DNA of 9,293 nucleotides from a bacterium (GTDB lineage: Bacteria > CG03): contig VMTI01000297.1 of assembly GCA_013791675.1 (NCBI GenBank), positions 1-9,293 on the forward strand, read 5' to 3'. A program made the translations under genes and the position numbers. A model generated the notes under the pieces. It had not been told where the DNA came from, searched no databases, and was given only the letters and a program-made list of their open reading frames with translations. Below, piece after piece: positions 1 through 6,553 of the stretch; the first letter of the stretch is position 1; each line of letters opens with the position of its first letter.

Positions 1-1
1 A

Positions 2-976
2 AAAGAGCAGGCGAAAGCTTTTGCGAAGCTTAAATCCGCCTCTGCGGTGATACATCCGTTAGCCGTTTTATTTATGGGCGCCGCTGTGGTTTTTTCTGTC
101 TGGGCGTTATTCAATAAACCGTCGAAGGAAGACATTAAAAAAGGCGCTCCGGTTCTGGAAACGGTTCTGTTCAACGTGGGACACGGCTACAGCATGCTGA
201 TAGTGGCCCCTTCGGGCAAAACAATACTTGTGGATGCGGGGCCGCCTGTTCCGTTGTCATCTGAGGCCGCCGCCTCTTTCTGTTTAAAGGAAGGCTCCGA
301 CGTGTGGAGAAATGTTATAAAAAAATATTTCGCGCAGCGGGATATAAAATCGCTTGATTATCTGATTTTGACCTCACCGTCCGAAAATTTCTCAGGAGGC
401 GCGGTATCGCTTTTCAATGATGGTTTCCCCGTTAAAAAAGTGCTGGTGTCCGGAGTTTATTTTCCGGGGCCGCGCTTTATCAAATACAGAAATATAACGG
501 AAAAAGCGGAGGCCGCGCATATACTGGCAAAGGTGTCGGCGGGGGATGTTATTTACAGCGAGCCGGATATGCTTATTCAGGTTTTGAGCCCGCTTATAGA
601 TTATTCGGGCTTTGAAAATTTTGACAACAACGCGTCGCTGATGTTAAGAATTGTTTACGGGAACACAGCTTTGATATACGCGGGAAACGCGGGCTTGTTG
701 GCGCTCAACCACACGGGGGCCTATAAAGGGCTTAAATCGGATGTTCTTGTGACGCCGAATTTTTGTTCGGGCGAGGCGACGTCACTTTCTTTTATGGAAA
801 ACGTTTCGCCGGCCATATGCCTTGTTTCATCGGGATTGGGAAACAAGGACGAATATCCTAGTTCAAAGGCGCTGGCTTTTTTTGATTTGCTGCACATAAA
901 ATATTTCAGGACGGATGAATGTGAGAGAATAAAGCTGCTCTCCGACGGCAAAACTATAAAGGCGGCAAAAGAATGA
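2..976 (+). CDS. ComEC-type MBL-fold domain protein, metal ligands lost (5' partial)
   Basis: The frame is open to the left edge, so the true start is probably outside the window; the first in-window start candidate is GTG at 47, used for residue numbers here. Residues 4-21 form one TM segment, preceded by a basic stretch (KEQAKAFAKLK, read from base 2). Residues 36-305 follow the plan of the C-terminal MBL domain of ComEC/Rec2: LFNVGHGYSMLIVAPSGKT, then ILVDAG, LILTSPSENFSGG (106-118), DNNASLMLR, YAGNAG (211-216), DVLVTPNFCSG and a final FRTDE. Against the family motif THxHxDHxGG the ligands are S110, S112, N114 and F115; the GD aspartate is N214 and the HH pair is N238-F239. It should therefore not bind metals or cleave DNA by the usual mechanism. 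It could be the C-terminus of a second ComEC-like channel or a single-TM accessory protein; the missing upstream sequence decides. The stop overlaps the next start by ATGA (973-976). Confidence 0.8.
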   Translation, partial: KEQAKAFAKLKSASAVIHPLAVLFMGAAVVFSVWALFNKPSKEDIKKGAPVLETVLFNVGHGYSMLIVAPSGKTILVDAGPPVPLSSEAAASFCLKEGSDVWRNVIKKYFAQRDIKSLDYLILTSPSENFSGGAVSLFNDGFPVKKVLVSGVYFPGPRFIKYRNITEKAEAAHILAKVSAGDVIYSEPDMLIQVLSPLIDYSGFENFDNNASLMLRIVYGNTALIYAGNAGLLALNHTGAYKGLKSDVLVTPNFCSGEATSLSFMENVSPAICLVSSGLGNKDEYPSSKALAFFDLLHIKYFRTDECERIKLLSDGKTIKAAKE

Positions 977-2676
977 TTAAAAATATAAAAAAAATATTAG
1001 GGAAGCTCGCTGCTTTTTTTAAAAGCGCCGGCACTCTTTCTGCGGGAAAAATAAACGATTATATCGCATGCCCGCGAAAATATAAATACCAGTATTCGGG
1101 CGCCAAAAAAAGCCGCATATCTTCCCATTATCTTTCTTTTGCGAACAGTCTGCAGGACGCGGTGGAAGTTATGCACGCGGGGCGCATAGCCGAACTTGAC
1201 GATAAACAGGTTTTTGAGATACTTAAAAACTGCTGGAAGGGGATCGGATACGGCTCGTCTGAGCAGGAAGACACTTTCTGGATGGCGGGGCTCCGGATGC
1301 TCATGGATTATGTTGCCAAGAACCGCTTTTTCAGAAATAGGATAATGGCGGTAAAAGAAAATGTCTCGGGAAAATTCGCGGGTTATCTTTTTAATGTCCG
1401 TTTTTCGCAGGTGTCCAAAAATCCGGACGGAAAAATTGAAGTTGTGCAGTTTAAGACGGGAAAAAGATTTCAGAATGAAGCGTCGCTGCGCTCGGACCTT
1501 CAAAGTGTTATCAATTACAGTATAGCGCGGGAGCGCTGGGGCGGTAAATTAGGTTCTTATTCCGTTTATAACTTGTATCACGGTGTCAAGATTGCTGTAG
1601 AGCCGTCGGATAAAGATATTGAGAACTGCGAGAAAATCGTCGGGGATACGGTTAGAAAAATCAAACTGGGATATTTTACGCCGCAGCAGGGGCCGTTGTG
1701 TTCATGGTGCGAATTCGCCCCCGTATGCCCGGCGAGAAAACTGCTTCCCGATCCGCGGATATACAAAAGGGTGCTTGAAAGCAAGCGTCTGGCGATGTCA
1801 TATTCCAAGTTTTCACTGTATAAAAACTGCCCCAGAAATTACAAAAGAATTTACATAGACAAAATAGCGGCAAAACCGAGATATTTCTTTTCAATAGGGC
1901 TCTCGGTTCATAAAGCGATGGAAGATCTTTATTCTTACGACGGTATCGGCGAGCCCTCTCTTAAATTTCTGCTGGAAAGCTATCAAAAAAACTGGGAAGG
2001 CGGCGGTTATAATTCTCCCGAACAGGAAGAAACTTTTTTTAATGAAGGCCGGCAATGGATGAATAATTATTATGAAAAGCATGTAAAGGGGCAGTGGAAA
2101 AAAGCGTGGAAGACGGAACCTTATTTTGAAGCGCCGCTTCAGGGGCCGCATATAGGCGCGGGACATCTTCTGGTGGGATTTATTGACAGAATAGAGGAAA
2201 ACCCCGACGGCACATACAGCATTTATGATTATAAAACGGATCCGCTTCTCAGGACACAGGAGGAAGTTGATTCCGATTTGCAGTTGACGATGTACAGCTG
2301 GGTGTGCGAGAAATATTTCGGCATAAAGATAAAGGATGCCGCTCTGATTTTTTTCCGGTTTAACGAAATAATCAGGACAACACGCGGGAATGAAGATTAT
2401 AAAAAGATGCTTGAACTGATTGATAAACTGGGCGCCGGCATTCTGAAAAATGCGGGCGAGGCATTCTCTCTTCCGGCGGAGGAAGCGGATAAGCTGTTTA
2501 TGCCGACGATAAATAAATACTGCGGTGGCTGCGATTTTCTTGAAGACTGTCCGCTCAAAGATGAGATATTGCAAAAAAGCAGCGCTGAAGTTATGAATAT
2601 CAGCGATGACCTTCAGGTTAATGACGGAGAGCTTGGCCCGGACGAACTCGGCGCCGAGGTTAAGAACAAAAAGTAA
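973..2676 (+). CDS. Tandem PD-(D/E)XK Fe-S nuclease (AddB/RecB/Cas4-like), first copy degenerate
   Basis: 567 aa with two consecutive copies of a RecB-type PD-(D/E)XK domain of the kind found in AddB C-termini and Cas4. Copy 1 (about 22-255) has C33 in CPRKYKY and the late cluster C243-x2-C246-x5-C252. Its active site is eroded: the expected D-x-K reads VVQFKTG (Q159, K161), and the GFIDRI aspartate region reads FNVRFSQ. Copy 2 (about 275-530) has C286 in CPRNYKR, H313 in GLSVHKA, D405 in GFIDRIE, D419-Y-K421 in IYDYKTD, Q437/Y441 and C517-x2-C520-x5-C526. So it has the usual catalytic set and a four-cysteine Fe-S site. The inferred protein has one structural or DNA-binding copy and one active copy, acting on single-strand ends in the cytoplasm. 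The acidic tail after 535 is unassigned. ATG overlaps the upstream stop, which fits translational coupling. Nuclease class is firm; a role in DNA uptake is inferred from neighbours. Confidence 0.85.
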   Translation: MIKNIKKILGKLAAFFKSAGTLSAGKINDYIACPRKYKYQYSGAKKSRISSHYLSFANSLQDAVEVMHAGRIAELDDKQVFEILKNCWKGIGYGSSEQEDTFWMAGLRMLMDYVAKNRFFRNRIMAVKENVSGKFAGYLFNVRFSQVSKNPDGKIEVVQFKTGKRFQNEASLRSDLQSVINYSIARERWGGKLGSYSVYNLYHGVKIAVEPSDKDIENCEKIVGDTVRKIKLGYFTPQQGPLCSWCEFAPVCPARKLLPDPRIYKRVLESKRLAMSYSKFSLYKNCPRNYKRIYIDKIAAKPRYFFSIGLSVHKAMEDLYSYDGIGEPSLKFLLESYQKNWEGGGYNSPEQEETFFNEGRQWMNNYYEKHVKGQWKKAWKTEPYFEAPLQGPHIGAGHLLVGFIDRIEENPDGTYSIYDYKTDPLLRTQEEVDSDLQLTMYSWVCEKYFGIKIKDAALIFFRFNEIIRTTRGNEDYKKMLELIDKLGAGILKNAGEAFSLPAEEADKLFMPTINKYCGGCDFLEDCPLKDEILQKSSAEVMNISDDLQVNDGELGPDELGAEVKNKK

Positions 2677-2695
2677 TTCCCCTTTTCGCGGGAAT
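2676..2695 (+). other. Short stop-to-RBS inverted repeat
   Basis: ATTCCC (2676-2681) and GGGAAT (2690-2695) form a 6-bp hairpin with an 8-nt loop. It sits between the nuclease stop codon and the GGAGG ribosome binding site (2696-2700) of the HAMP gene. No T-run follows, so it is not an intrinsic terminator. It could modestly affect mRNA processing or access to the adjacent RBS, or be chance. Confidence 0.3.
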
Positions 2696-2704
2696 GGAGG
2701 CGAT

Positions 2705-3247
2705 ATGCAAAAAAATGTCCGGCGCAAACTTTTGGTAAAAAAAGAACTGCAGTTTAAGCTTGCCGCGCTTCAGAGTTTTTCCATGCTCCTTGTGGCGGGC
2801 ACATGTCTTATAACATATAAGGCGCTGCTGAATTACATTGATATGTATGTCGCCCGCGGGCCGGAGCTGGATATGCTGATAAGAAATCTTTCAAAGACGC
2901 TTATCGGCCAGCTCGTCATGCTTATCATAATAGGCGTTTCGGTGAGCATACTCGTTTCCAACAGAATTCTAGGCCCTGTTTACCGTCTTGAAAAGGATAC
3001 TGAAGATATACTGTCCGGGGGCGAAGAAGGTTATTCCAGAAGAATCAAAGTCAGGACCGGAGATGAATTGCTGTCTCTGGTTGACACGGTCAATAAACTT
3101 CTGGACAGACTGGATAACAGCCGCTTAAAAAGAAAACAGATAATTACCGCTGCTGAAAACAGAATTTCCGCCGCAAGAAGCAAATTTAAAGATTCCCCTG
3201 AAATACAGGAGAGCCTTTCCTCAATAGAAAAAGTTTTCAAAGAATAA
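2705..3247 (+). CDS. Small two-TM HAMP-domain membrane protein
   Basis: I start at ATG 2705 because GGAGG (2696-2700) lies 4 nt upstream; a longer reading from 2606 would overlap the nuclease gene and lacks comparable support. The 180-aa product has a basic N-terminus (MQKNVRRKLLVKK), TM1 at about 19-41, a short external loop of about 25 residues, TM2 at about 68-88, a HAMP domain at about 86-138 (P91 after TM2, GDELLSL at 119-125) and a predicted coiled coil to the end. There is no kinase, methyl-accepting signalling or cyclase domain, so any signal would have to be passed to a separate partner or used for assembly. The family is common among sensor proteins, but HAMP-only proteins have no assigned function that I know. 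It lies 28 bp after the nuclease and 57 bp before the SLBB gene, consistent with one operon. Its role in DNA uptake is unknown. Confidence 0.75.
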   Translation: MQKNVRRKLLVKKELQFKLAALQSFSMLLVAGTCLITYKALLNYIDMYVARGPELDMLIRNLSKTLIGQLVMLIIIGVSVSILVSNRILGPVYRLEKDTEDILSGGEEGYSRRIKVRTGDELLSLVDTVNKLLDRLDNSRLKRKQIITAAENRISAARSKFKDSPEIQESLSSIEKVFKE

Positions 3248-3304
3248 AATACCGGCCCCTGCGGCTGCTTTTTGTCGTTTTTTCGTGTCGTGGAGATTTG
3301 AAAA
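3248..3304 (+). other. 57-bp gap between HAMP and SLBB genes
   Basis: A GC-rich patch followed by T-runs resembles a terminator, but the best stems are only about 3 bp. The only element I can support is the GGAG RBS at 3292-3295 of the SLBB gene. Confidence 0.4.
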
Positions 3305-3706
3305 ATGAGTAAAAAGAAATTTCTTTTTCTTCTTTTTGCCGTCGCGGCGGCGGGCTTGTTCTGGCAGAATTTTTCATCAAAATTCATTAAATCTCCGCCC
3401 AAAAAAACTTATGTATCCTCACCCCGCAGCAAAACCTCCCCGAAAATAGCCTGTTTTGTTTCGGGAGAAGTGACGCGCCCCGGGATATATTATCTTTCGG
3501 AAGGTTCGCTTGTTTCCGACCTCATCCGCCTGGCTGGCGGACTGACGTCCCGAGCCGACAGCGCTAAAATACAGATGGATGATTTTCTGGAAGACAGGGA
3601 GAGTATTGTCGTGCCGGCAAAATCTTTTTTCAAAAGAATCGGAGTCGGGCAGGCGCCAGCGAAAACATATTTTCTCCCGCCTATGGAAATTATTGAGGAG
3701 AAATGA
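3305..3706 (+). CDS. Membrane-anchored SLBB-domain protein, ComEA N-terminal-half-like
   Basis: 133 aa. Residues 3-20 form a basic-hydrophobic signal anchor (KKKFLFLLFAVAAAGLFW), followed by a Ser/Pro/Lys-rich linker (about 22-46) and one SLBB domain (about 48-103). The SLBB signature is clear: CFVSGEVTRPGIYYLSEG, then DLIRLAGGL and a final DRESIVVP. In ComEA this domain precedes a helix-hairpin-helix DNA-binding region; here the protein ends about 30 residues after SLBB with no HhH motif. SLBB domains also occur in polysaccharide export proteins, but the adjacent comEC (ATGA overlap at 3703-3706) makes a competence role more likely. It is predicted to face the periplasm. GGAG at 3292-3295, 9 nt upstream of ATG, supports this start. 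An alternative is that the HhH half is encoded elsewhere. Confidence 0.78.
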   Translation: MSKKKFLFLLFAVAAAGLFWQNFSSKFIKSPPKKTYVSSPRSKTSPKIACFVSGEVTRPGIYYLSEGSLVSDLIRLAGGLTSRADSAKIQMDDFLEDRESIVVPAKSFFKRIGVGQAPAKTYFLPPMEIIEEK

Positions 3707-5886
3707 GAATTTCCCGGCTCCCGCCGATTTATCCGGTTACGGCCGCCTTTGTTCTGGGGATATTCTCCGCGCGGGAACAATTCGCCGTTTTCGCTCTTCT
3801 TGCCGCTGTTCTTATATTTTTATCCGCGCCCTCGGTTAAGGCCGGATTTTTATACACGATTATTTTTGTCATGGGATTTCTCAATTTATCGATGCGCTCA
3901 ATCCCGCGGTCTTCATATCCCGTTAAGCGGGGCCCTGTGAGATTCGCAGAATCTCCAGGTGTGAGTCCCGTTAAGCGGGGCACGGTGACGGTGTCGGGCA
4001 AAGTGCTTTTATTCCCGAAACAGAAAAGTTTTGTGCTGAAAACGGAAAAGGGAAATTTTCTCGTGTGGCACGGCGGCGGAGAAAAGCTTGAAGGCGGCGC
4101 AAAAAATCTGCCGGAAGCCGGCGGATTTGCCGAACTGACCGGGATTTTCTCTCCTATGGAAGAGAAAATAAATTCTTTTTCCACCGACTGGAAAAAAATA
4201 AACGAGGCGCAGGGAATTGAGGGGAGAATATTCGCGAAAAAAATAAAAGTTTTGGGATATCCGTCGGGTTTCACGCGTTTCATTGTAAAGATGAGGGCTT
4301 CCGCCGATAAAAGCATAGAAAAGCATTTTGCCGTTGATTCGGCCGCTTATGTCAGAGGTTTTTTGTGGGGTGAAAAGTCCGGCCTTGAAAAGGACATCAT
4401 AAGAAATTTCCGCCGCTCGGGGCTTATGCATCTTTTAGCCGTCAGCGGTCTGCATATAGGTTTGTTTACGGCTATCGCGGTGGTTTTCCTGTCTTTTTTT
4501 ATCAGCCGCGGCAGCGCTCTGCTGGTAAGCATTCCGTTGGCGTTTTTATATTCTCTGCTTTGCGGCGCCACGCCATCCAGCGTCAGGGCGGCAATAATGT
4601 TTTCCATAATGGCTGTGGGATTAAGGACAGGCAGAAGAGGAGTGCTGGGGAGCAGTCTTTTCGCGGCGGCGCTTTTTATGCTCATTGTGAATCCTTTGTG
4701 GCTTTTTACGGTGGCGTTTAGACTTTCTTATCTTGCGGTGGCGGGAATAATTTTTATTTCGCCTGCGCTTTCTAAGGCCTTTAAAAAAATTATGCCGGCT
4801 TTTATTGCTGTGCCGCTGGCTGTGGGGATAGGGTGCCAGTTAACGGTAATTCCTATTTTAAACGAAACTTTTTATGAATTTTCAGTCATCACACCCGTTA
4901 TGAATTTGCTCGTGATACCTATTGCCGCAGTGCTGGTATTTTCGCTTTTTTCTTTTTTTTGCGCCTCTTTTTTTCCTGTTCCCTCTTTTTTGTTTTCCGC
5001 TGTCCTCGCGACCGCCGTCAAAGGAGCGGCAGACCGGGCCGCCGGCGTTTTCGCCGCTTCCGGAAGTTTCTTTATATGGCTGATTGACAAACTTCTTAGA
5101 GCGACCTCCATTGTTCCGAACGCTATGGCCGGATGGGGGCATCAGAGCGCATTAACATACATCGCTTATTACGCTCTGATTTTTTCTATTTTTTCAAAGA
5201 AAAAGAGAATCATCGCCGCGGCTGGCCTACTTTTCGCCATCACTGTGGGCGGCCAGATAAAGAGCAGCAGGGCTTTCAGGTTTTATGTGCCGGAATTCGG
5301 CGGGGGCGACTGCTGTTTTTTTACCGCCGCAGGCAAATGGTATCAGATAGGCACGGCCTCGGATATCGCCGGAAACATGGCTGGTGAATACGACGCGTTT
5401 ATAAAATATCACGGCATAAAAAAAATTGAAGGCTGTTTTATACTGAGCTCTTCAATATACCACATAGCGTCATTCACACAGCTTATGGAAAAGAATATAG
5501 TCAAAAAGTTTTATCTCAGGATAGGGGTAAAAATGACAAACGAATTTGAGATGCTTCTTTACGAGGGAAGGGGGAAGAATCTGTTCAGGGACTTGGATGC
5601 GCCCTTTGATGAAAACGGATTCAAATTCTCGCTTTCGGGCGAGGCTCTTGTTATTGAAAGGCCCTGTGAGATTCGCAGAATCTCCAGGTGTGAGTCCCGC
5701 GAAGCGGGGCCGCCCCGCAAAATAGTTTACGCTTTCGGCGAGAAAACCGCTCCCGGGAAGTGCGACGTATTTGTGGGCGACGTCTATGAATACTGCAAAT
5801 ACTGGATAATCCCGCAGTTTGAGGATAAAGAAGTGATAATACGTCTCGGCAGAAAAGTGACAAAAGAACGCTGGGCGCGCCAGTGA
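3703..5886 (+). CDS. comEC: ComEC/Rec2 DNA-uptake channel with degenerate C-terminal MBL domain
   Basis: 727 aa, a usual length for ComEC, the inner-membrane channel that passes one DNA strand into the cytoplasm. Order: N-terminal TM segments (about 10-65), a soluble OB/DUF4131-like region (about 90-190), the Competence domain with many TM helices (about 215-515) containing HLLAVSGLHIGL (S248-G-L-H251), and an MBL-like tail (about 525-720). In the tail, VPEFGGGDCCFF replaces the DVGQGD motif, FILSSSIYHIAS (579-590) replaces the THxHxDH metal site, and CDVFVGDVYEY (687-697) replaces the HHGS segment. The nuclease function is therefore probably lost. ATG 3703 fits the family start (short lead, then TM); GAGGAG at 3695-3700 is only 2 nt away and the start overlaps the SLBB stop, suggesting coupling. 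The gene carries two copies of a hairpin repeat, encoding residues 72-95 and about 652-671. No terminator is evident after the stop. Confidence 0.9.
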   Translation: MRISRLPPIYPVTAAFVLGIFSAREQFAVFALLAAVLIFLSAPSVKAGFLYTIIFVMGFLNLSMRSIPRSSYPVKRGPVRFAESPGVSPVKRGTVTVSGKVLLFPKQKSFVLKTEKGNFLVWHGGGEKLEGGAKNLPEAGGFAELTGIFSPMEEKINSFSTDWKKINEAQGIEGRIFAKKIKVLGYPSGFTRFIVKMRASADKSIEKHFAVDSAAYVRGFLWGEKSGLEKDIIRNFRRSGLMHLLAVSGLHIGLFTAIAVVFLSFFISRGSALLVSIPLAFLYSLLCGATPSSVRAAIMFSIMAVGLRTGRRGVLGSSLFAAALFMLIVNPLWLFTVAFRLSYLAVAGIIFISPALSKAFKKIMPAFIAVPLAVGIGCQLTVIPILNETFYEFSVITPVMNLLVIPIAAVLVFSLFSFFCASFFPVPSFLFSAVLATAVKGAADRAAGVFAASGSFFIWLIDKLLRATSIVPNAMAGWGHQSALTYIAYYALIFSIFSKKKRIIAAAGLLFAITVGGQIKSSRAFRFYVPEFGGGDCCFFTAAGKWYQIGTASDIAGNMAGEYDAFIKYHGIKKIEGCFILSSSIYHIASFTQLMEKNIVKKFYLRIGVKMTNEFEMLLYEGRGKNLFRDLDAPFDENGFKFSLSGEALVIERPCEIRRISRCESREAGPPRKIVYAFGEKTAPGKCDVFVGDVYEYCKYWIIPQFEDKEVIIRLGRKVTKERWARQ
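3919..3981 (+). repeat. Intragenic hairpin repeat, copy 1 (in comEC)
   Basis: The 51-nt repeat itself is 3931-3981. It is preceded by an extra copy of its right-end sequence CCCGTTAAGCGGGGC, present at 3919-3933 and again at 3967-3981, exactly 48 nt (16 codons) apart. Inside, CCTG-T-GAGATT (3934-3944) pairs with AATCTC-CAGG (3950-3959) as a 10-bp stem with one bulged T and the loop CGCAG. The right end can form a second stem (CCCG/CGGG). It is translated as part of ComEC, giving PVKRG twice 16 residues apart (73-77 and 89-93). The 48-nt spacing keeps the reading frame. Confidence 0.85.
5660..5718 (+). repeat. Intragenic hairpin repeat, copy 2 (in comEC, other frame)
   Basis: Bases 5660-5699 are identical to 3931-3970, and 5702-5710 are identical to 3973-3981; only two bases between them differ (CG here, TT in copy 1), so 49 of 51 match. 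It has the same bulged 10-bp hairpin. The right end extends into a perfect 7-bp inverted repeat with a single central base, GCGGGGC (5704-5710) and GCCCCGC (5712-5718). It is read one base out of phase relative to copy 1, so the encoded peptide (PCEIRRISRCESREAG) shares nothing with the first copy's (PVRFAESPGVSPVKRG). Confidence 0.85.
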
Positions 5887-5889
5887 GCC

Positions 5890-5917
5890 TTGACAGGAAC
5901 ACCGTATCTGTTACAAT
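5890..5917 (+). promoter_or_regulatory. Sigma70-type promoter of the HTH-nucleotidyltransferase gene
   Basis: Consensus -35 TTGACA (5890-5895), a 16-bp spacer and -10 TACAAT (5912-5917) lie just downstream of the comEC stop codon. The -10 box is inside the 24-bp palindrome, a typical arrangement for repression. The GTG start at 5948 has AAGGAG at 5935-5940, 7 nt upstream. Confidence 0.7.
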
Positions 5918-5936
5918 TGTAACAGATATGTTACAA
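5905..5936 (+). promoter_or_regulatory. Probable operator: perfect 24-bp palindrome plus third half-site
   Basis: TATCTGTTACAA (5905-5916) is followed directly by its exact reverse complement (5917-5928). A third half-site, TGTTACAA, follows at 5929-5936 in the same orientation as the first and 20 bp away, abutting the RBS. It covers the promoter -10 and the likely transcription start. The adjacent gene encodes a winged-helix protein, so autorepression is the simplest reading; direct binding is inferred. Confidence 0.75.
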
Positions 5937-5947
5937 GGAGAACGCCT

Positions 5948-6553
5948 GTGAAATTTAATGTGTCAATATCCGAAGTGCTGAAAACAAAGACAAAGCAGAA
6001 AATTGTAAAATTCCTTTTAAATCATAACGCTTTAATGAGCGAGCGGGAAATAGCTTCTGTTTTAAAAGTTTCGCATATGAGCGTGAATAGGACGATGCGT
6101 GATTTAAAGGCATTGAATTTTATTGATATGGTTTCTGCCGGTAATTCTTATTTATGGCGCGTGAACAAAAAAAGTTATTCTTACGGCGTTCTTTTTGAGA
6201 TGGTCAAAAATATTTCGCGGATTATAACCCCCATAGATGATTTGAAATTGCTTCTTTTAAAAAATTTGCGGAGCAGCGCTGTTAAGAAAGCGGTGCTGTT
6301 CGGCTCTGTCGCTAAAAAGAAAGAAATGCCCGACAGTGATATTGATATTTTTATCTTAATCAGCAACAAACAAAGCAGGAAAAAGCTGGAACTTATTCTT
6401 GATAAACTTTCAAGGGCCTGCCTTGATAAATACGGGAACCGTCTCTCGCCGTATATTTTAACGAAAAGGGAGATGGATAATAAAAAGAATTTAAAAATAA
6501 TTGAGGAAGTGAGCAAAGGTATTCAAATAATTCCGGAGCAAAGTGATTTTTAA
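5948..6553 (+). CDS. Winged-helix DNA-binding / minimal nucleotidyltransferase fusion protein
   Basis: 201 aa. The N-terminal winged helix-turn-helix (about 10-75) includes SEREIASVLKVSHMSVNRTM, with the recognition helix near 43-56. Residues 95-195 form a minimal nucleotidyltransferase (Pol beta superfamily, MNT type): VLFGSVAKKKEMPDSDIDIF has the G119-S120 motif and the D131-x-D133 metal pair, the usual catalytic residues. MNT proteins often work as antitoxins that AMPylate or inhibit HEPN toxins, but no HEPN gene lies next to it here, so it may be a solitary regulator. It starts at GTG 5948, supported by AAGGAG 7 nt upstream. It has its own promoter and operator, so it is probably expressed separately from comEC. 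Codon use is A/T-rich compared with comEC, which hints at separate origin. The nucleotide substrate and target are unknown. Confidence 0.82.
   Translation: MKFNVSISEVLKTKTKQKIVKFLLNHNALMSEREIASVLKVSHMSVNRTMRDLKALNFIDMVSAGNSYLWRVNKKSYSYGVLFEMVKNISRIITPIDDLKLLLLKNLRSSAVKKAVLFGSVAKKKEMPDSDIDIFILISNKQSRKKLELILDKLSRACLDKYGNRLSPYILTKREMDNKKNLKIIEEVSKGIQIIPEQSDF

Noticed and set aside
2606..2704. Upstream extension of the HAMP protein from an ATG inside the nuclease gene
   Set aside because: The strong GGAGG RBS lies just before ATG 2705, and the extension is polar and unlike a membrane-protein N-terminus.
1891..2727. Long open frame on the - strand opposite the nuclease gene
   Set aside because: It mirrors the codon structure of the + strand nuclease, has no family motifs and no RBS, and the + strand protein has clear domains.
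3253..3287. GC-rich patch followed by T-runs after the HAMP gene, resembling an intrinsic terminator
   Set aside because: The best stems are about 3 bp, too weak for a terminator, and the next gene appears to belong to the same operon.
3919..5718. The two comEC repeats as a CRISPR-like array
   Set aside because: Only two copies lie about 1.7 kb apart, inside a coding sequence, with no regular spacers.
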